The notes: generated from the sequence alone by a model not told the origin. A stretch of 64,000 nt of DNA from Kaistella gelatinilytica (GCF_015679325.1 NZ_JADPVI010000001.1:62001-126000), one strand, 5' to 3'. Counted from the first letter of the stretch, positions 26,650 through 35,480 are shown. Program-made: numbers and translations.

Positions 26650-27582
26650 TTAAAGACTAATTTTGACAGAACCTGTGATTTTTTCTGGTGTATAAATAAT
26701 TAGATTTTTATCATTTAGAGAAACTTTATTCCAGTAATGACTTCCGGCAAATCGGCTTTCCAAAACCTGGGCGTCATTTCCCTCTTCAGAAATTTTGATT
26801 TCATGCGGATACCAAAATTTTTTGGTCACATTGAAGTTTTCTTTTTCCTCCTCAGAAAAAATATTTACTTCCCCAAAAAGCGCTGCGACATATTGATTAT
26901 AAGGATTATTGTAGGTTTCTTCAGCGGTATCACTTTGAATTAAACGTCCTTCCTGCAAAACAATAATCTGATCCAACCAAGGCATCACTTCCTGAATTTC
27001 GTGCGTAGAAATGAGCAGCGAAATATTTTTTTCTTTTACGTATCTAAAAAGTCTCTCCCGAAGTTCAATTTTTCTTGAAAAATCGATATTGCTAAAGGGT
27101 TCGTCGAGCAAAAGAAGTTTTGGCATTACCGAAAGTGCTCTTGCGATTGAAACACGCTGCTGTTGACCGCCACTTAAATATTTTGGTAAAATTGAGGAGT
27201 AATCTTCCAGTCCAACTACGGTAAGAAGTTCCTGAACTTTCTCTTTTTTTTCTTCTAAATTAATGTTAGAAATAAATTTCCCTACATTCTCCGCAACGGT
27301 CGAATAGGGCATCAGATCGTAATTTTGAGCGACCAGTTTCATGTCGTCTTCGCCGGGAACAAGATTTTTTTTCGGACCTAAGATCGGTTTGTTATCAAAA
27401 ATAATTTCTCCACTTTCACCGTCGAGTAAGCCGTAGATCAAATTTAATAAGGTAGATTTTCCGCATCCACTTTCTCCAGCCAACGCAATAATTTTCCCTT
27501 CCTCAACTTTCAGATTAAAATTGCGGAAAAGATTCTTTTCGGGGGAGTGAGAGAAAAATAAATTATTGATTTCTAGTAGCAT
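26650..27582 (-). CDS. ABC transporter ATP-binding protein, PotA/FbpC-like
   Basis: The 310-residue protein has a full ABC ATPase domain: Walker A GESGCGKST (36-44), Q-loop Gln86, signature LSGGQQQ (136-142), Walker B LLLLDEP (156-162) and a switch His in LISTHE. The C-terminal 80 residues form a small regulatory-like domain, as in PotA/FbpC-type importers. No permease or binding-protein gene is adjacent, so the transporter it powers is unknown. It is divergent from the YceI gene, with a -7 box only 4 bases before the start codon. Confidence 0.85.
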   Translation of the reverse strand: MLLEINNLFFSHSPEKNLFRNFNLKVEEGKIIALAGESGCGKSTLLNLIYGLLDGESGEIIFDNKPILGPKKNLVPGEDDMKLVAQNYDLMPYSTVAENVGKFISNINLEEKKEKVQELLTVVGLEDYSSILPKYLSGGQQQRVSIARALSVMPKLLLLDEPFSNIDFSRKIELRERLFRYVKEKNISLLISTHEIQEVMPWLDQIIVLQEGRLIQSDTAEETYNNPYNQYVAALFGEVNIFSEEEKENFNVTKKFWYPHEIKISEEGNDAQVLESRFAGSHYWNKVSLNDKNLIIYTPEKITGSVKISL

Positions 27583-27586
27583 CCTG

Positions 27587-27594
27587 CAAAAATA
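27587..27594 (-). promoter_or_regulatory. -7 box of the ABC ATPase gene
   Basis: The minus strand reads TATTTTTG, ending 4 bases before ATG 27582, which implies an almost leaderless transcript. Confidence 0.4.
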
Positions 27595-27599
27595 ACATA

Positions 27600-27633
27600 T
27601 TTGTCTTAAATAGGATTATTTTTATTATTTTAG
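27600..27633 (+). promoter_or_regulatory. Possible promoter of the YceI gene
   Basis: TTTG at 27600-27603 is followed after 22 bases by TATTTTAG (27626-27633), one base off the TAnnTTTG consensus, 27 bases before ATG 27661. Confidence 0.45.
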
Positions 27634-27660
27634 CCAGACAATAAAAAATTAAGATTTTTG

Positions 27661-28320
27661 ATGAAAAAAGCAGTTAAAATATCAATTTTATGTGCATTCG
27701 GTGCCGGAATTTTACTGGTTTCCTGCGGGAAAGATAAACCATTGACCGCGCAATCCAACGATTCTACCATCACTAAACAAGGAAGCGTTTACGAGTTAGA
27801 CACTTTGAACAGCAGAATAGAGTGGAAAGGATTTTTGGTATTGAAAAGTGATAACTCAAGTCATTTTGGGACCATCAAATTTGAAAGTGGTGACGTCACG
27901 GTAAAAGACGGAAAACTTGAAAGTGGAAAATTCGTAGCAGATATGAATACGCTGACTTCTGTTGATTTGAAAGATGATAAAGAAAACTTGAATAAACTCA
28001 ACGGACATTTGAAAAGCGGCGATTTTTTCGAAACTGAAAAATTTCCAACAGCTTCTTATGAAATAACCAAAGTAACTCCAAATGCACAAGGTGATTACAA
28101 TACTTTATTAGATGGGAATCTCACGATGAAAGGAATTACGAAACCTGTTCAGTTCAATGCGAATGTTGCGGTAAGAAATGGCGAAGTAAGTATTGCAACC
28201 GAACCAAAAGACATTATGCGGGAAGATTTTAGCGTTAAATTTCAGATGCCTCTAAAAAATGGAGTGATCAAAGATGAGGTGAATCTTCAGATTTCGATTA
28301 AAGCTTTAGAGAAAAAATAA
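27661..28320 (+). CDS. YceI-family lipoprotein
   Basis: I start at ATG 27661, just after a TTG in the same frame, for 219 residues. The signal ends in GILLVSCGK, a lipobox with the anchoring Cys near residue 26. The remainder is a YceI domain: it opens with LDTLNSRIEWKGFLVLKS and has the typical LKSGDFFETEKFPTASYEI and LTMKGITKPVQF segments. YceI proteins are lipocalin-like barrels that bind isoprenoid or other lipophilic molecules in the periplasm; the ligand here is unknown. It is monocistronic, ending at a strong terminator. Confidence 0.92.
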   Translation: MKKAVKISILCAFGAGILLVSCGKDKPLTAQSNDSTITKQGSVYELDTLNSRIEWKGFLVLKSDNSSHFGTIKFESGDVTVKDGKLESGKFVADMNTLTSVDLKDDKENLNKLNGHLKSGDFFETEKFPTASYEITKVTPNAQGDYNTLLDGNLTMKGITKPVQFNANVAVRNGEVSIATEPKDIMREDFSVKFQMPLKNGVIKDEVNLQISIKALEKK

Positions 28321-28340
28321 AAATTTACTTCTTATAAAGA

Positions 28341-28375
28341 AAATCCGTCTCATTGTTTGGGACGGATTTTTTTTT
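28341..28375 (+). terminator. Intrinsic terminator of the YceI gene
   Basis: The stem AAATCCGTCTC / GGGACGGATTT with a short loop is followed by a run of about nine T residues, 20 bases past the stop. Confidence 0.85.
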
Positions 28376-28426
28376 AGATAATTCTAAAATGTTTTCAATG
28401 CTCAACATCAAAAAATTTATATAAAA

Positions 28427-28451
28427 AAAGATTGCCTTTCGACAACCTCTA
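28427..28451 (-). terminator. Likely terminator of msrA
   Basis: On the minus strand AGGTTG pairs with CAATCT (one wobble) and is followed by seven T residues, just after the msrA stop. Confidence 0.55.
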
Positions 28452-28454
28452 ATT

Positions 28455-29138
28455 TTATGATTTCACTTTTGGAAGTGGATTTGCATTTTTTGCTTCTTCA
28501 AAAACCGAGAGTGGAATGTGACAATATCCACCAGGATTTTTAACTAAATAGTCCTGATGATAATCTTCAGCTTTGTAGAAATTTTTCAAAGGAATTGTTT
28601 CTACAACAACTGGTTTATCGTAATTTTTAGCCAGTTTAGCAACCTCTGTTTTTACAATAGCTTCAGCAGCCGGATCGGTCGTATAAATTCCGCTTCTGTA
28701 GTTATCTCCTCTGTCATTTCCCTGTCTGTCAATGGTTGTAGGGTCAATTGATTTGAAAAACATGTTGATCAAAAGTGGTAAATTAACTTCATCTGCATCA
28801 TATTTTACTTTTACAGCTTCTGTAAAACCAGTGGTGTGACTGACAACCTGTTCGTAAGTAGGATTTTTGATTTTCCCGTTTGCATATCCCACTTCAGTTC
28901 CAACAACACCTCTTATGAGTTGAAATAAATGTTCTGTTCCCCAGAAACATCCACCTGCGAAATAAATTTCTTTAATGTTTTTACCTTCCATATTTGTTTC
29001 AATTTGTTTGTTTTCGTCAGCGACTTTTACTTTGGGTTTTGTGCAGGAAAAGCTGGTTGCAGCAAAAATCCCCACTCCAAAAATAAAGGCCATGAGTGTT
29101 AAAATATTTTTCATTTTTTTCTTCTTATTTTTATTCAT
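28455..29138 (-). CDS. msrA: Peptide-methionine (S)-S-oxide reductase, lipoprotein form
   Basis: The 227-residue enzyme reduces methionine-S-sulfoxide in proteins. The catalytic Cys64 lies in AGGCFWGTEH, and GVVGTEVGYANG, NPTYEQVVSHTTGF and YHQDYL are all family hallmarks. Unlike cytoplasmic MsrA, it begins with a basic stretch and hydrophobic segment ending in a Cys (about residue 32, SFSCTK), a lipoprotein signal, so it most likely repairs envelope proteins. ATG at codon 9 (MKNILT) is an alternative start. There is no MsrB fusion or adjacent msrB. It is monocistronic, divergent from alaS. Confidence 0.95.
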   Translation of the reverse strand: MNKNKKKKMKNILTLMAFIFGVGIFAATSFSCTKPKVKVADENKQIETNMEGKNIKEIYFAGGCFWGTEHLFQLIRGVVGTEVGYANGKIKNPTYEQVVSHTTGFTEAVKVKYDADEVNLPLLINMFFKSIDPTTIDRQGNDRGDNYRSGIYTTDPAAEAIVKTEVAKLAKNYDKPVVVETIPLKNFYKAEDYHQDYLVKNPGGYCHIPLSVFEEAKNANPLPKVKS

Positions 29139-29372
29139 TTCTTTTTGAATTAATTTTGTTGTTGATGCAAATATGAGGCTGAAATTTCAACAACCTAAAA
29201 GGAATTTTCTATCGCAATCATTTCATAAACTGGTTTCCTTGTCCAGCAATATGATATACGAGAAATAAGTACAGAAGGTTTGTTTTTCGAACATATTTAA
29301 GGACGTAATAAAGTCGTAAAAGAATATTTACGAATTGGAGAAATCAATATTTCACAATCATTTCAAAATCAT

Positions 29373-29380
29373 TAAATTTG
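29373..29380 (+). promoter_or_regulatory. -7 box of alaS
   Basis: TAAATTTG matches the flavobacterial -7 consensus 47 bases before ATG 29428. A weak TTTC lies at about -33. Confidence 0.5.
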
Positions 29381-29427
29381 CCAACTTATCAATAAGCCAG
29401 GCCAATCGCTAAAAAGCCAATTCAATC

Positions 29428-32085
29428 ATGACTTCACAACAAATAAGACAGCAGTTTTTAGATTTTTTTAAAGAAAAAGGACATCTCATCGTTCCTTCCG
29501 CACCAATTGTGTTGAAAGATGATCCGACTTTGATGTTCTCCAACTCCGGAATGACGCAGTTTAAAGACTATTTTTTAGGATATAAAGAACCAAAATCTCC
29601 TCGAATTGCAGATACGCAAAAATGTTTGAGAGTTTCCGGTAAACATAATGATCTGGATGATGTTGGTCGCGATACTTATCACCACACGATGTTTGAAATG
29701 TTGGGAAACTGGTCGTTCGGTGATTATTTTAAAAAAGAAGCCATCGATTATGCGTGGGAATTATTGACGGAAGTTTATAAAATTCCAAAAGAAAATTTGT
29801 ACGTTACGATTTTTGAAGGTGACTCTTCTGAAAATTTAGATCGCGATAATGATGCGTACAATTTCTGGAAAGCTCACATTTCTGAAGACCGAATTATCAA
29901 TGGAAATAAAAAAGATAATTTCTGGGAAATGGGCGAGAGCGGACCTTGTGGACCCTGCTCGGAAATTCATATTGATATTCGAACAGCGGAAGAAAAAGCA
30001 AAGGTTTCTGGTTTAGATTTGGTCAACAACGATCATCCGCAAGTTGTGGAAGTCTGGAATTTGGTTTTCATGGAATTCAATAGAAAAGCTGACGGAAGTT
30101 TAGAAAAATTGCCTTCCAAACATGTTGATACCGGAATGGGTTTCGAGCGTTTGTGTATGGCTTTACAAGGCAAAACCTCCAATTATGATACTGATGTTTT
30201 CACGCCTTTAATTGCAAAAGTAGAAGAACTTTCAGGAAAAAAATATACGGGGATTTTAGAAGATGAGAAAGATATTGCGATCCGTGTTTTAGTGGATCAT
30301 ATTCGTGCGGTTTCGTTTGCAATTGCCGATGGACAGTTGCCTTCGAATGGTGGAGCAGGTTATGTGATCCGTAGAATTTTGAGAAGAGCGATTTCTTACT
30401 CTTACCGTTTTTTAGGAATTAAAGAACCTTTCCTTTTTGAATTGGTAGCAGTTTTAAGAAATGAAATGGGCGACTTTTTCCCGGAGTTGGTGAAGCAGCA
30501 AAAATTGGTTACTGAAGTTATTAAAGAAGAAGAAACTTCTTTCTTGAAAACAATCGAACACGGTTTGAAAAGAATCGATCTCATCATTAACGAAACCATT
30601 TCCAAAAACGAAAAAACACTTCCCGGAGCAGCCGTTTTTGAATTGTACGATACCTATGGATTTCCTGCAGATCTTTCAAGAATCATCGCAGAAGAAAAGC
30701 AGTTGACTGTTGATGAAAAAGGCTTTGATGAAGAAATGGAAAAGCAAAAACAGCGTTCCAAAAAATCATCAGCACAAAAAGTTTACGACTGGGTTGTTTT
30801 GGAAGAAAAAGCAGAAACCTTTGTTGGTTACGACCAGATTGAAACTGAAACTTATATTACAAGATATCGAAAAGTTGAAAATAAAGACGGCGAATTTTAC
30901 CAGATCGTTCTTTCAAAATCGCCTTTTTATCCGGAAGGTGGTGGACAAATCGGTGATAAAGGAATTTTAATTCCAAGTTATGCGGGAGGTTTTGATATTT
31001 CAAATCCAAGCATTTCTGCTATTAAAGATTGTACGGAAATCATCGAAGTTTTAGAAACCAGAAAAGAAAATAACCTGATCGTTTCTTTGATTAAAGAGTT
31101 GCCGAAAGATGCAGGCGCTTTATTTTACGCAAAAGTAAACGAGTCGGAAAGAAGAAATTCTCAGGCGAATCACTCCGTAACGCATTTATTGCACGAAGCT
31201 TTGCGCGAAGTTTTAGGAACTCACGTTGAGCAAAAAGGTTCTTTTGTAAGTCCGGAATATTTGCGTTTCGATTTCTCCCATTTTTCAAAAATTAATGAAG
31301 AGGATCTGAAACTGGTAGAAGATAAAGTCAATAGAAAAATTAAAGAAAATATTGCGCTTCAGGAATTTAGAGATATTCCAATGACAGAAGCGATTGAGAA
31401 AGGAGCAATGGCGCTTTTCGGGGAAAAATATGGGGATAAAGTGCGAATGATCCAGTTTGGTTCTTCGAAAGAATTATGTGGAGGAACTCACGTGAAATCT
31501 ACGGGCGAGATCGGTCACTTTAAAATTCAGAATGAAAGTTCTACCGCAGCCGGAATCCGTCGTATTGAAGCCATATCCGGCGATCAATCCTCTGCATATT
31601 TCAATAATTTAGAAAGTCAGATGAAAGAAATTTCAGCTTTATTAAAATCGAAAGATCTGGTAAAATCTGTTCAAAAATTAATGGAGGAAAATACGGCTTT
31701 AAAATCTGAACTCGAATCCTTTAAAAAAGAAAAAGCAAAAGGCGAAACCGCCAACTGGAAAAATGATTTTGTTGATCAAAATGGTAAAAAATTACTGGTC
31801 AAAAAAGTTTCAATGGATGCAGGAAGTGTAAAAGATATCGTATTTCAACTGAAAAAAGAAACCCGAAATTCTGTAATCGTTATTATTTCTGATGCTGACG
31901 AAAAACCAATGATCACCGTTGGAGTTTCTGCAGATCTTGAAACTCAATATCATGCTGGAAATATCGTAAAAGATCTAGCGAAAGAAATCCAGGGCGGTGG
32001 TGGCGGAAACCCAGGTTTTGCAACTGCGGGTGGAAAAAACTTAGCAGGAATCGAGAATGCTTATCAGAAAGCACTTGAGATTTAA
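29428..32085 (+). CDS. alaS: Alanine--tRNA ligase
   Basis: The 885-residue class II synthetase charges tRNA-Ala. It has the N-terminal catalytic domain (SNSGMTQFKDYFLG, FEMLGNWSFGDYFK), the editing domain with zinc ligands in HSVTH (582-586) and CGGTH (684-688), which clears mischarged Ser or Gly, and the C-terminal C-Ala domain with the GGGGGNPGFATAGGKN stretch. The length is normal for the family (about 870-890). It is a single-gene unit with a flavobacterial -7 box upstream and a strong terminator downstream. Confidence 0.98.
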   Translation: MTSQQIRQQFLDFFKEKGHLIVPSAPIVLKDDPTLMFSNSGMTQFKDYFLGYKEPKSPRIADTQKCLRVSGKHNDLDDVGRDTYHHTMFEMLGNWSFGDYFKKEAIDYAWELLTEVYKIPKENLYVTIFEGDSSENLDRDNDAYNFWKAHISEDRIINGNKKDNFWEMGESGPCGPCSEIHIDIRTAEEKAKVSGLDLVNNDHPQVVEVWNLVFMEFNRKADGSLEKLPSKHVDTGMGFERLCMALQGKTSNYDTDVFTPLIAKVEELSGKKYTGILEDEKDIAIRVLVDHIRAVSFAIADGQLPSNGGAGYVIRRILRRAISYSYRFLGIKEPFLFELVAVLRNEMGDFFPELVKQQKLVTEVIKEEETSFLKTIEHGLKRIDLIINETISKNEKTLPGAAVFELYDTYGFPADLSRIIAEEKQLTVDEKGFDEEMEKQKQRSKKSSAQKVYDWVVLEEKAETFVGYDQIETETYITRYRKVENKDGEFYQIVLSKSPFYPEGGGQIGDKGILIPSYAGGFDISNPSISAIKDCTEIIEVLETRKENNLIVSLIKELPKDAGALFYAKVNESERRNSQANHSVTHLLHEALREVLGTHVEQKGSFVSPEYLRFDFSHFSKINEEDLKLVEDKVNRKIKENIALQEFRDIPMTEAIEKGAMALFGEKYGDKVRMIQFGSSKELCGGTHVKSTGEIGHFKIQNESSTAAGIRRIEAISGDQSSAYFNNLESQMKEISALLKSKDLVKSVQKLMEENTALKSELESFKKEKAKGETANWKNDFVDQNGKKLLVKKVSMDAGSVKDIVFQLKKETRNSVIVIISDADEKPMITVGVSADLETQYHAGNIVKDLAKEIQGGGGGNPGFATAGGKNLAGIENAYQKALEI

Positions 32086-32117
32086 TATAAAAAATAATTG
32101 CTTTTTACTCAAAAAAA

Positions 32118-32144
32118 AATACCGGAAATTATCTTTCCGGTATT
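32118..32144 (+). terminator. Intrinsic terminator of alaS, usable in both directions
   Basis: A perfect 11-bp stem (AATACCGGAAA / TTTCCGGTATT) with a 5-base loop has T runs on both strands, lying between the alaS stop and the convergent small membrane protein gene. Confidence 0.85.
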
Positions 32145-32165
32145 TTAATATACATGAAAAAATTT

Positions 32166-32408
32166 TTATTTATTTCCGCCACCTCTCGCAACTAAAGCGA
32201 TAATAACGATTAAAACCAAAGCTCCAATTACCCAAACTAATGGATTACTCATCCAGTCGCCACCCATTGCGCTTCCGCCTTTGTTAACGTCAACATCGAC
32301 TTTTAAATCTGGTGCTTTTTCCTGAGCTTTTACGAGAACTACAGCTAAATTTGCCATTACTGCTAATGCAAAAAATTGAATTTTCGAAAGTAAATTAGTA
32401 CGTGTCAT
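32166..32408 (-). CDS. Small membrane protein of unknown function
   Basis: This 80-residue protein has an N-terminal signal-like segment (LSKIQFFALAVMANLAVVLVKAQ), a short Asp/Val/Lys-rich middle, and a C-terminal transmembrane helix (PLVWVIGALVLIVIIALV) followed by a Gly-rich RGGGNK tail. Proteins of this build are common in flavobacteria near alaS-like housekeeping genes, with no known function. Either the signal is cleaved, leaving a single-pass protein, or both helices stay. It is convergent with alaS, with the shared terminator between them. Confidence 0.7.
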   Translation of the reverse strand: MTRTNLLSKIQFFALAVMANLAVVLVKAQEKAPDLKVDVDVNKGGSAMGGDWMSNPLVWVIGALVLIVIIALVARGGGNK

Positions 32409-32490
32409 AATTTTTAAATTTTTAAGTTATACGTTCAAACAACCTAAAATCATACCAAAAAAATATACTATGTATTTTACATCTTTCTAT

Positions 32491-32991
32491 TTACAAATCA
32501 AAAGTAAATTCCATTAAATAATCATCCATCACAAATCCATTTCCAATATCGAAGACCGCCTCTTCATAGACTTGAAAACCCTGTGATTCGTAAAAACTTT
32601 TTGCGGAGTTGTCTTTGTTTACGTTCAAAATAATTCGATTGTCTTCATTTGAAGTAACTTCTCTTTTTAAAAATTTCATAGCTTCTTTACCGAGACTTTT
32701 TCCTTTGGCTTCCGGTACCAGATAGATTCTGTGCAGTTTGGTGGTTTTTTCTTCGTAATGAAATTCAAAACCTATAAAACCAACCGCTTTGCCTTCCTTA
32801 ATTATTAAATAATAAAGATAATTGCTGTTTTTTATTTGTGTTAAAATTGTTTCTGAAGAATACATTTCAGACAACATGTAATCAATTTGCGCGGTCGAAA
32901 GAATGTTTTCATACGCTGCACTCCAGGAAATTGTTGCCAACTCGCGAATGAGAGGAATGTCTTTTTCTGTTGCTTTTTTAAAATTGGTCAC
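32491..32991 (-). CDS. GNAT-family N-acetyltransferase
   Basis: The 166-residue protein opens with FKKATEKDIPLIRELATISW, typical of GNAT enzymes, and has the acetyl-CoA loop VPEAKGKSLGKEAMKFL (about residues 90-107) and the late strand NDNSAKSFYESQGF-like segment (LNVNKDNSAKSFYESQGF). It transfers acetyl groups to an unknown amine. It sits 19 bases downstream of the metallophosphoesterase gene on the same strand, so both are likely transcribed from the promoter at about 34266-34296. Confidence 0.87.
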   Translation of the reverse strand: MTNFKKATEKDIPLIRELATISWSAAYENILSTAQIDYMLSEMYSSETILTQIKNSNYLYYLIIKEGKAVGFIGFEFHYEEKTTKLHRIYLVPEAKGKSLGKEAMKFLKREVTSNEDNRIILNVNKDNSAKSFYESQGFQVYEEAVFDIGNGFVMDDYLMEFTFDL

Positions 32992-33010
32992 GATCTGTAA
33001 ATTGATATTT

Positions 33011-34222
33011 CTAACTTAATTCGATCAAGGTGATTTCCGGGTCAATTCCGACTCTTCCAGGATAAGCAATGACGCCAAAACCGCGGTTTACGTAGAGATT
33101 TTTTCCTTCACTTTCATACAAATCAGCCCATTTTTTATACCGAAACTGAACAGGTGACCAGCGAACATTTTTCAGATCCAAACCAAACTGCATTCCGTGC
33201 GTGTGACCGGAAAGCGTCAGTTGAACATTGGATGGATGTTTCTTTACGATCGCATCAAAGTGTGTTGGATCGTGACTCATTAATATTTTTGCAGCATCGG
33301 CAGGAACTCCCGCCGAAGCCTTATTTAAATCGCCATATTGTGGAAAAGGTTTTTCGCCCCAGTTTTCCACGCCGAGAATATAGAGTTTTTCCCCATTTTT
33401 TTCAATGATTCGATGCTCGTTTCGCAGCATTTCAAAACCAGCTTCTTTTTGTAGCGCTATTAAATTAGGAATATTCTGGGCTTTTTCTTCGGCAGATTTC
33501 CATTCGCCATAATCTCCATAATCATGATTACCGAGGATAGAAAGTTTCCCGTCTTTTGATTTGATGGTGGAAAATAAGGGTACGAATGGTTTAAATTCTT
33601 CCGCATAGTTATTCACCATGTCGCCTGTAAATAAGATCAGATCTGCTTTTTGCTCATTGATCAGATTAATGGCTTTCTGTAATTTTTCGGGATGAAAAAA
33701 ACTTCCGCTGTGAACATCAGAAATCTGGATGATTTTATACCCTTTGAAACTTGCGGGCAATCCTGCAATTTTAAGTTTTACTCTTCTGACCGTATGCCGG
33801 TATTTTCCGAAGATGATTCCATCAATAAAAAGTCCAGCAAGGATTGCTGCACTTCCTAAACCGATAAGACTCAAAAATTTTCTTCTGTCCGGAAAGTGAT
33901 TCGGTTCCGGCGTAAAAGTAGATAAACCAAAACGTAGAACTCTTATGAAATCTTCTGCCAGTAAAAAAAATAGAACGAAAAATTTCGGCAGGATAAAAAT
34001 CAAAAATACTGAAGTGATAATTTGAATTCGGTGGTGGTCCCGATCTGATTTTTTAAAGGTTAAAAGCTCGTAAATGAAAAAACCATAGACCAGAATGGTA
34101 ATTACCCAATATCCCAATCGTACTGCTGAATTGGAGGTGATGGTTTTGAAGGCTTGATAAATATAAAATTCCAGGAGGAAAATAAGTCCTGTAAAAATGA
34201 GAAAATTTCTTTGTAAGTTCAT
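33011..34222 (-). CDS. Membrane-anchored metallophosphoesterase
   Basis: The 403-residue protein has about four N-terminal membrane segments (residues 1-150), then a calcineurin-like phosphoesterase domain. The metal-binding motifs are visible in order: ISDVHSGSF, FTGDMVNNY, LGNHDYGDY, LMSHDPTHF and LSGHTHGMQFG. This build matches the YaeI/YpbG-like integral phosphoesterases, some of which act on UDP-diacylglucosamine or other envelope lipids; no specific substrate is supported here. It is the first gene of a two-gene unit with the GNAT gene at 32491. Confidence 0.9.
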   Translation of the reverse strand: MNLQRNFLIFTGLIFLLEFYIYQAFKTITSNSAVRLGYWVITILVYGFFIYELLTFKKSDRDHHRIQIITSVFLIFILPKFFVLFFLLAEDFIRVLRFGLSTFTPEPNHFPDRRKFLSLIGLGSAAILAGLFIDGIIFGKYRHTVRRVKLKIAGLPASFKGYKIIQISDVHSGSFFHPEKLQKAINLINEQKADLILFTGDMVNNYAEEFKPFVPLFSTIKSKDGKLSILGNHDYGDYGEWKSAEEKAQNIPNLIALQKEAGFEMLRNEHRIIEKNGEKLYILGVENWGEKPFPQYGDLNKASAGVPADAAKILMSHDPTHFDAIVKKHPSNVQLTLSGHTHGMQFGLDLKNVRWSPVQFRYKKWADLYESEGKNLYVNRGFGVIAYPGRVGIDPEITLIELS

Positions 34223-34265
34223 AGGTCGGTTTGAGAAAATAATTTTTAGTTATTTTTATGGAGGT

Positions 34266-34296
34266 CAAAAATAGAGTTAAATTAAAAAAGCACAAA
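34266..34296 (-). promoter_or_regulatory. Promoter of the metallophosphoesterase-GNAT unit
   Basis: On the minus strand TTTG (34296-34293) is followed after 19 bases by TATTTTTG (34273-34266), a full match to the flavobacterial consensus, with a leader of about 35-40 bases. The -33 box overlaps the terminator hairpin of the upstream ketosynthase gene. Confidence 0.65.
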
Positions 34297-34313
34297 ATTA
34301 TCTTTTGTGCTTT
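34287..34313 (-). terminator. Intrinsic terminator of the FabH-like gene
   Basis: A perfect 11-bp stem (AAAGCACAAAA / TTTTGTGCTTT) is followed by T residues on the minus strand, 23 bases past the stop. Confidence 0.85.
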
Positions 34314-34335
34314 TGTCTATTTTATTGATGGGTTT

Positions 34336-35403
34336 TTATGGAAACCTGTAAACTATGGCGTTAACATTCATTCCGGCACCGACAGAAGTAAAGACGATAT
34401 TTCCTTTTTCTTTGAAAGATTGTCCTTCCATCTTACCTTTAATGATCAAATCAAACATTGTAGGGATCGTTGCTACGGAAGAATTACCCAGTTCCTGAAT
34501 CGTCATTGGTGAAATGGCATGATCGTAATCTGATTTCCCATACAACTTATGAAGTCTGGAGATCATGGCATAATCCATTTTTGCATTGGCTTGATGAATG
34601 AGGATCTTATCGATATCATCTAATGTTAATCCTGCTTTTTCAATGGTTTCTTTGATCGCATCGGGAACATTTTTCAAGGCATATTCGTATATTTTTCGTC
34701 CATGCATTCTGATGTAAAGCGGTCGTCGGTCTTCATCTAGTTTTAAGGAAGGTGCGTGCTCCAGGTAATTCAGTTCGGAATCGTTATCACAAATCGTGCA
34801 GTCCGCAATAATTCCTACGTTTTCATCGTCTGTCGCTTTCACCACCACAGCTCCGGCTCCATCTGCGAAGATCATTCTGTTTCGGTCGAACGGATCGGTA
34901 ACCCGGCTCAATGTTTCGGAACCAACTACCAGTATTAATTTTGCTTTTTTTGCTTTTATTAAAGTATCTGCCAAGATCATGGCTTCAACCCAACCCGGAC
35001 AACCAAAGATCATGTCGTAATTTACACATCGTCTGTTCTTAATTCCAAGTTTATTTTTCACTCTTGCAGACATCGACGGCATAAAATTCGTCATTCCATC
35101 CTTATTTACTTCGCCAAAATTACTGGCGTAAATAATATATTCTAAATCTTCCTGATCGATTTTTGCATCTTCGATCGCTTCTTTTGCGGCGCGAAAACCT
35201 AGATCTGAATTGAATTCGTCATCTTCAAGATAGCGTCTGTTCTCAATTTCTGTAATTTCTACAAATTTTTGAATGACTTCTTCATTAGGCTTATTTATTT
35301 TTTCACCTTCATCGGTGTAGAAAACAGAGTCTTTGAAATATTCTCTGCCGATGATTTTGGTCGGAAGATAACTCCCGGAACCTATAATGATTGTATTAGG
35401 CAT
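34336..35403 (-). CDS. 3-oxoacyl-ACP synthase III (FabH-like) ketosynthase
   Basis: The 355-residue thiolase-fold enzyme has the triad expected for KAS III: Cys135 in IFGCPGWVEA, His270 in ILIHQANAK and Asn307 in ELGNSSVATIP. It therefore condenses an acyl-CoA starter with malonyl-ACP or a related unit. It differs from the short housekeeping FabH by an N-terminal extension around residues 20-60. No fatty-acid genes (plsX, acpP, fabD) are near, so it may be a second, specialised ketosynthase. It is a single-gene unit ending at a strong terminator. Confidence 0.88.
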   Translation of the reverse strand: MPNTIIIGSGSYLPTKIIGREYFKDSVFYTDEGEKINKPNEEVIQKFVEITEIENRRYLEDDEFNSDLGFRAAKEAIEDAKIDQEDLEYIIYASNFGEVNKDGMTNFMPSMSARVKNKLGIKNRRCVNYDMIFGCPGWVEAMILADTLIKAKKAKLILVVGSETLSRVTDPFDRNRMIFADGAGAVVVKATDDENVGIIADCTICDNDSELNYLEHAPSLKLDEDRRPLYIRMHGRKIYEYALKNVPDAIKETIEKAGLTLDDIDKILIHQANAKMDYAMISRLHKLYGKSDYDHAISPMTIQELGNSSVATIPTMFDLIIKGKMEGQSFKEKGNIVFTSVGAGMNVNAIVYRFP

Positions 35404-35426
35404 ATTTTAACTTGAAAAATTTAAGG

Positions 35427-35434
35427 CAAAGTTA
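35427..35434 (-). promoter_or_regulatory. -7 box of the FabH-like gene
   Basis: The minus strand reads TAACTTTG, matching TAnnTTTG, 23 bases before ATG 35403. Confidence 0.5.
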
Positions 35435-35472
35435 AGAATTAATATTGTATCGTCTTAAAACAAAATTATTAT

Positions 35473-35480
35473 TAAATTTG
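35473..35480 (+). promoter_or_regulatory. -7 box of the 35505 gene / ubiE-porT unit
   Basis: TAAATTTG matches the flavobacterial -7 box, 24 bases before ATG 35505. A TTG lies further upstream than usual (25-base spacer). Confidence 0.5.
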
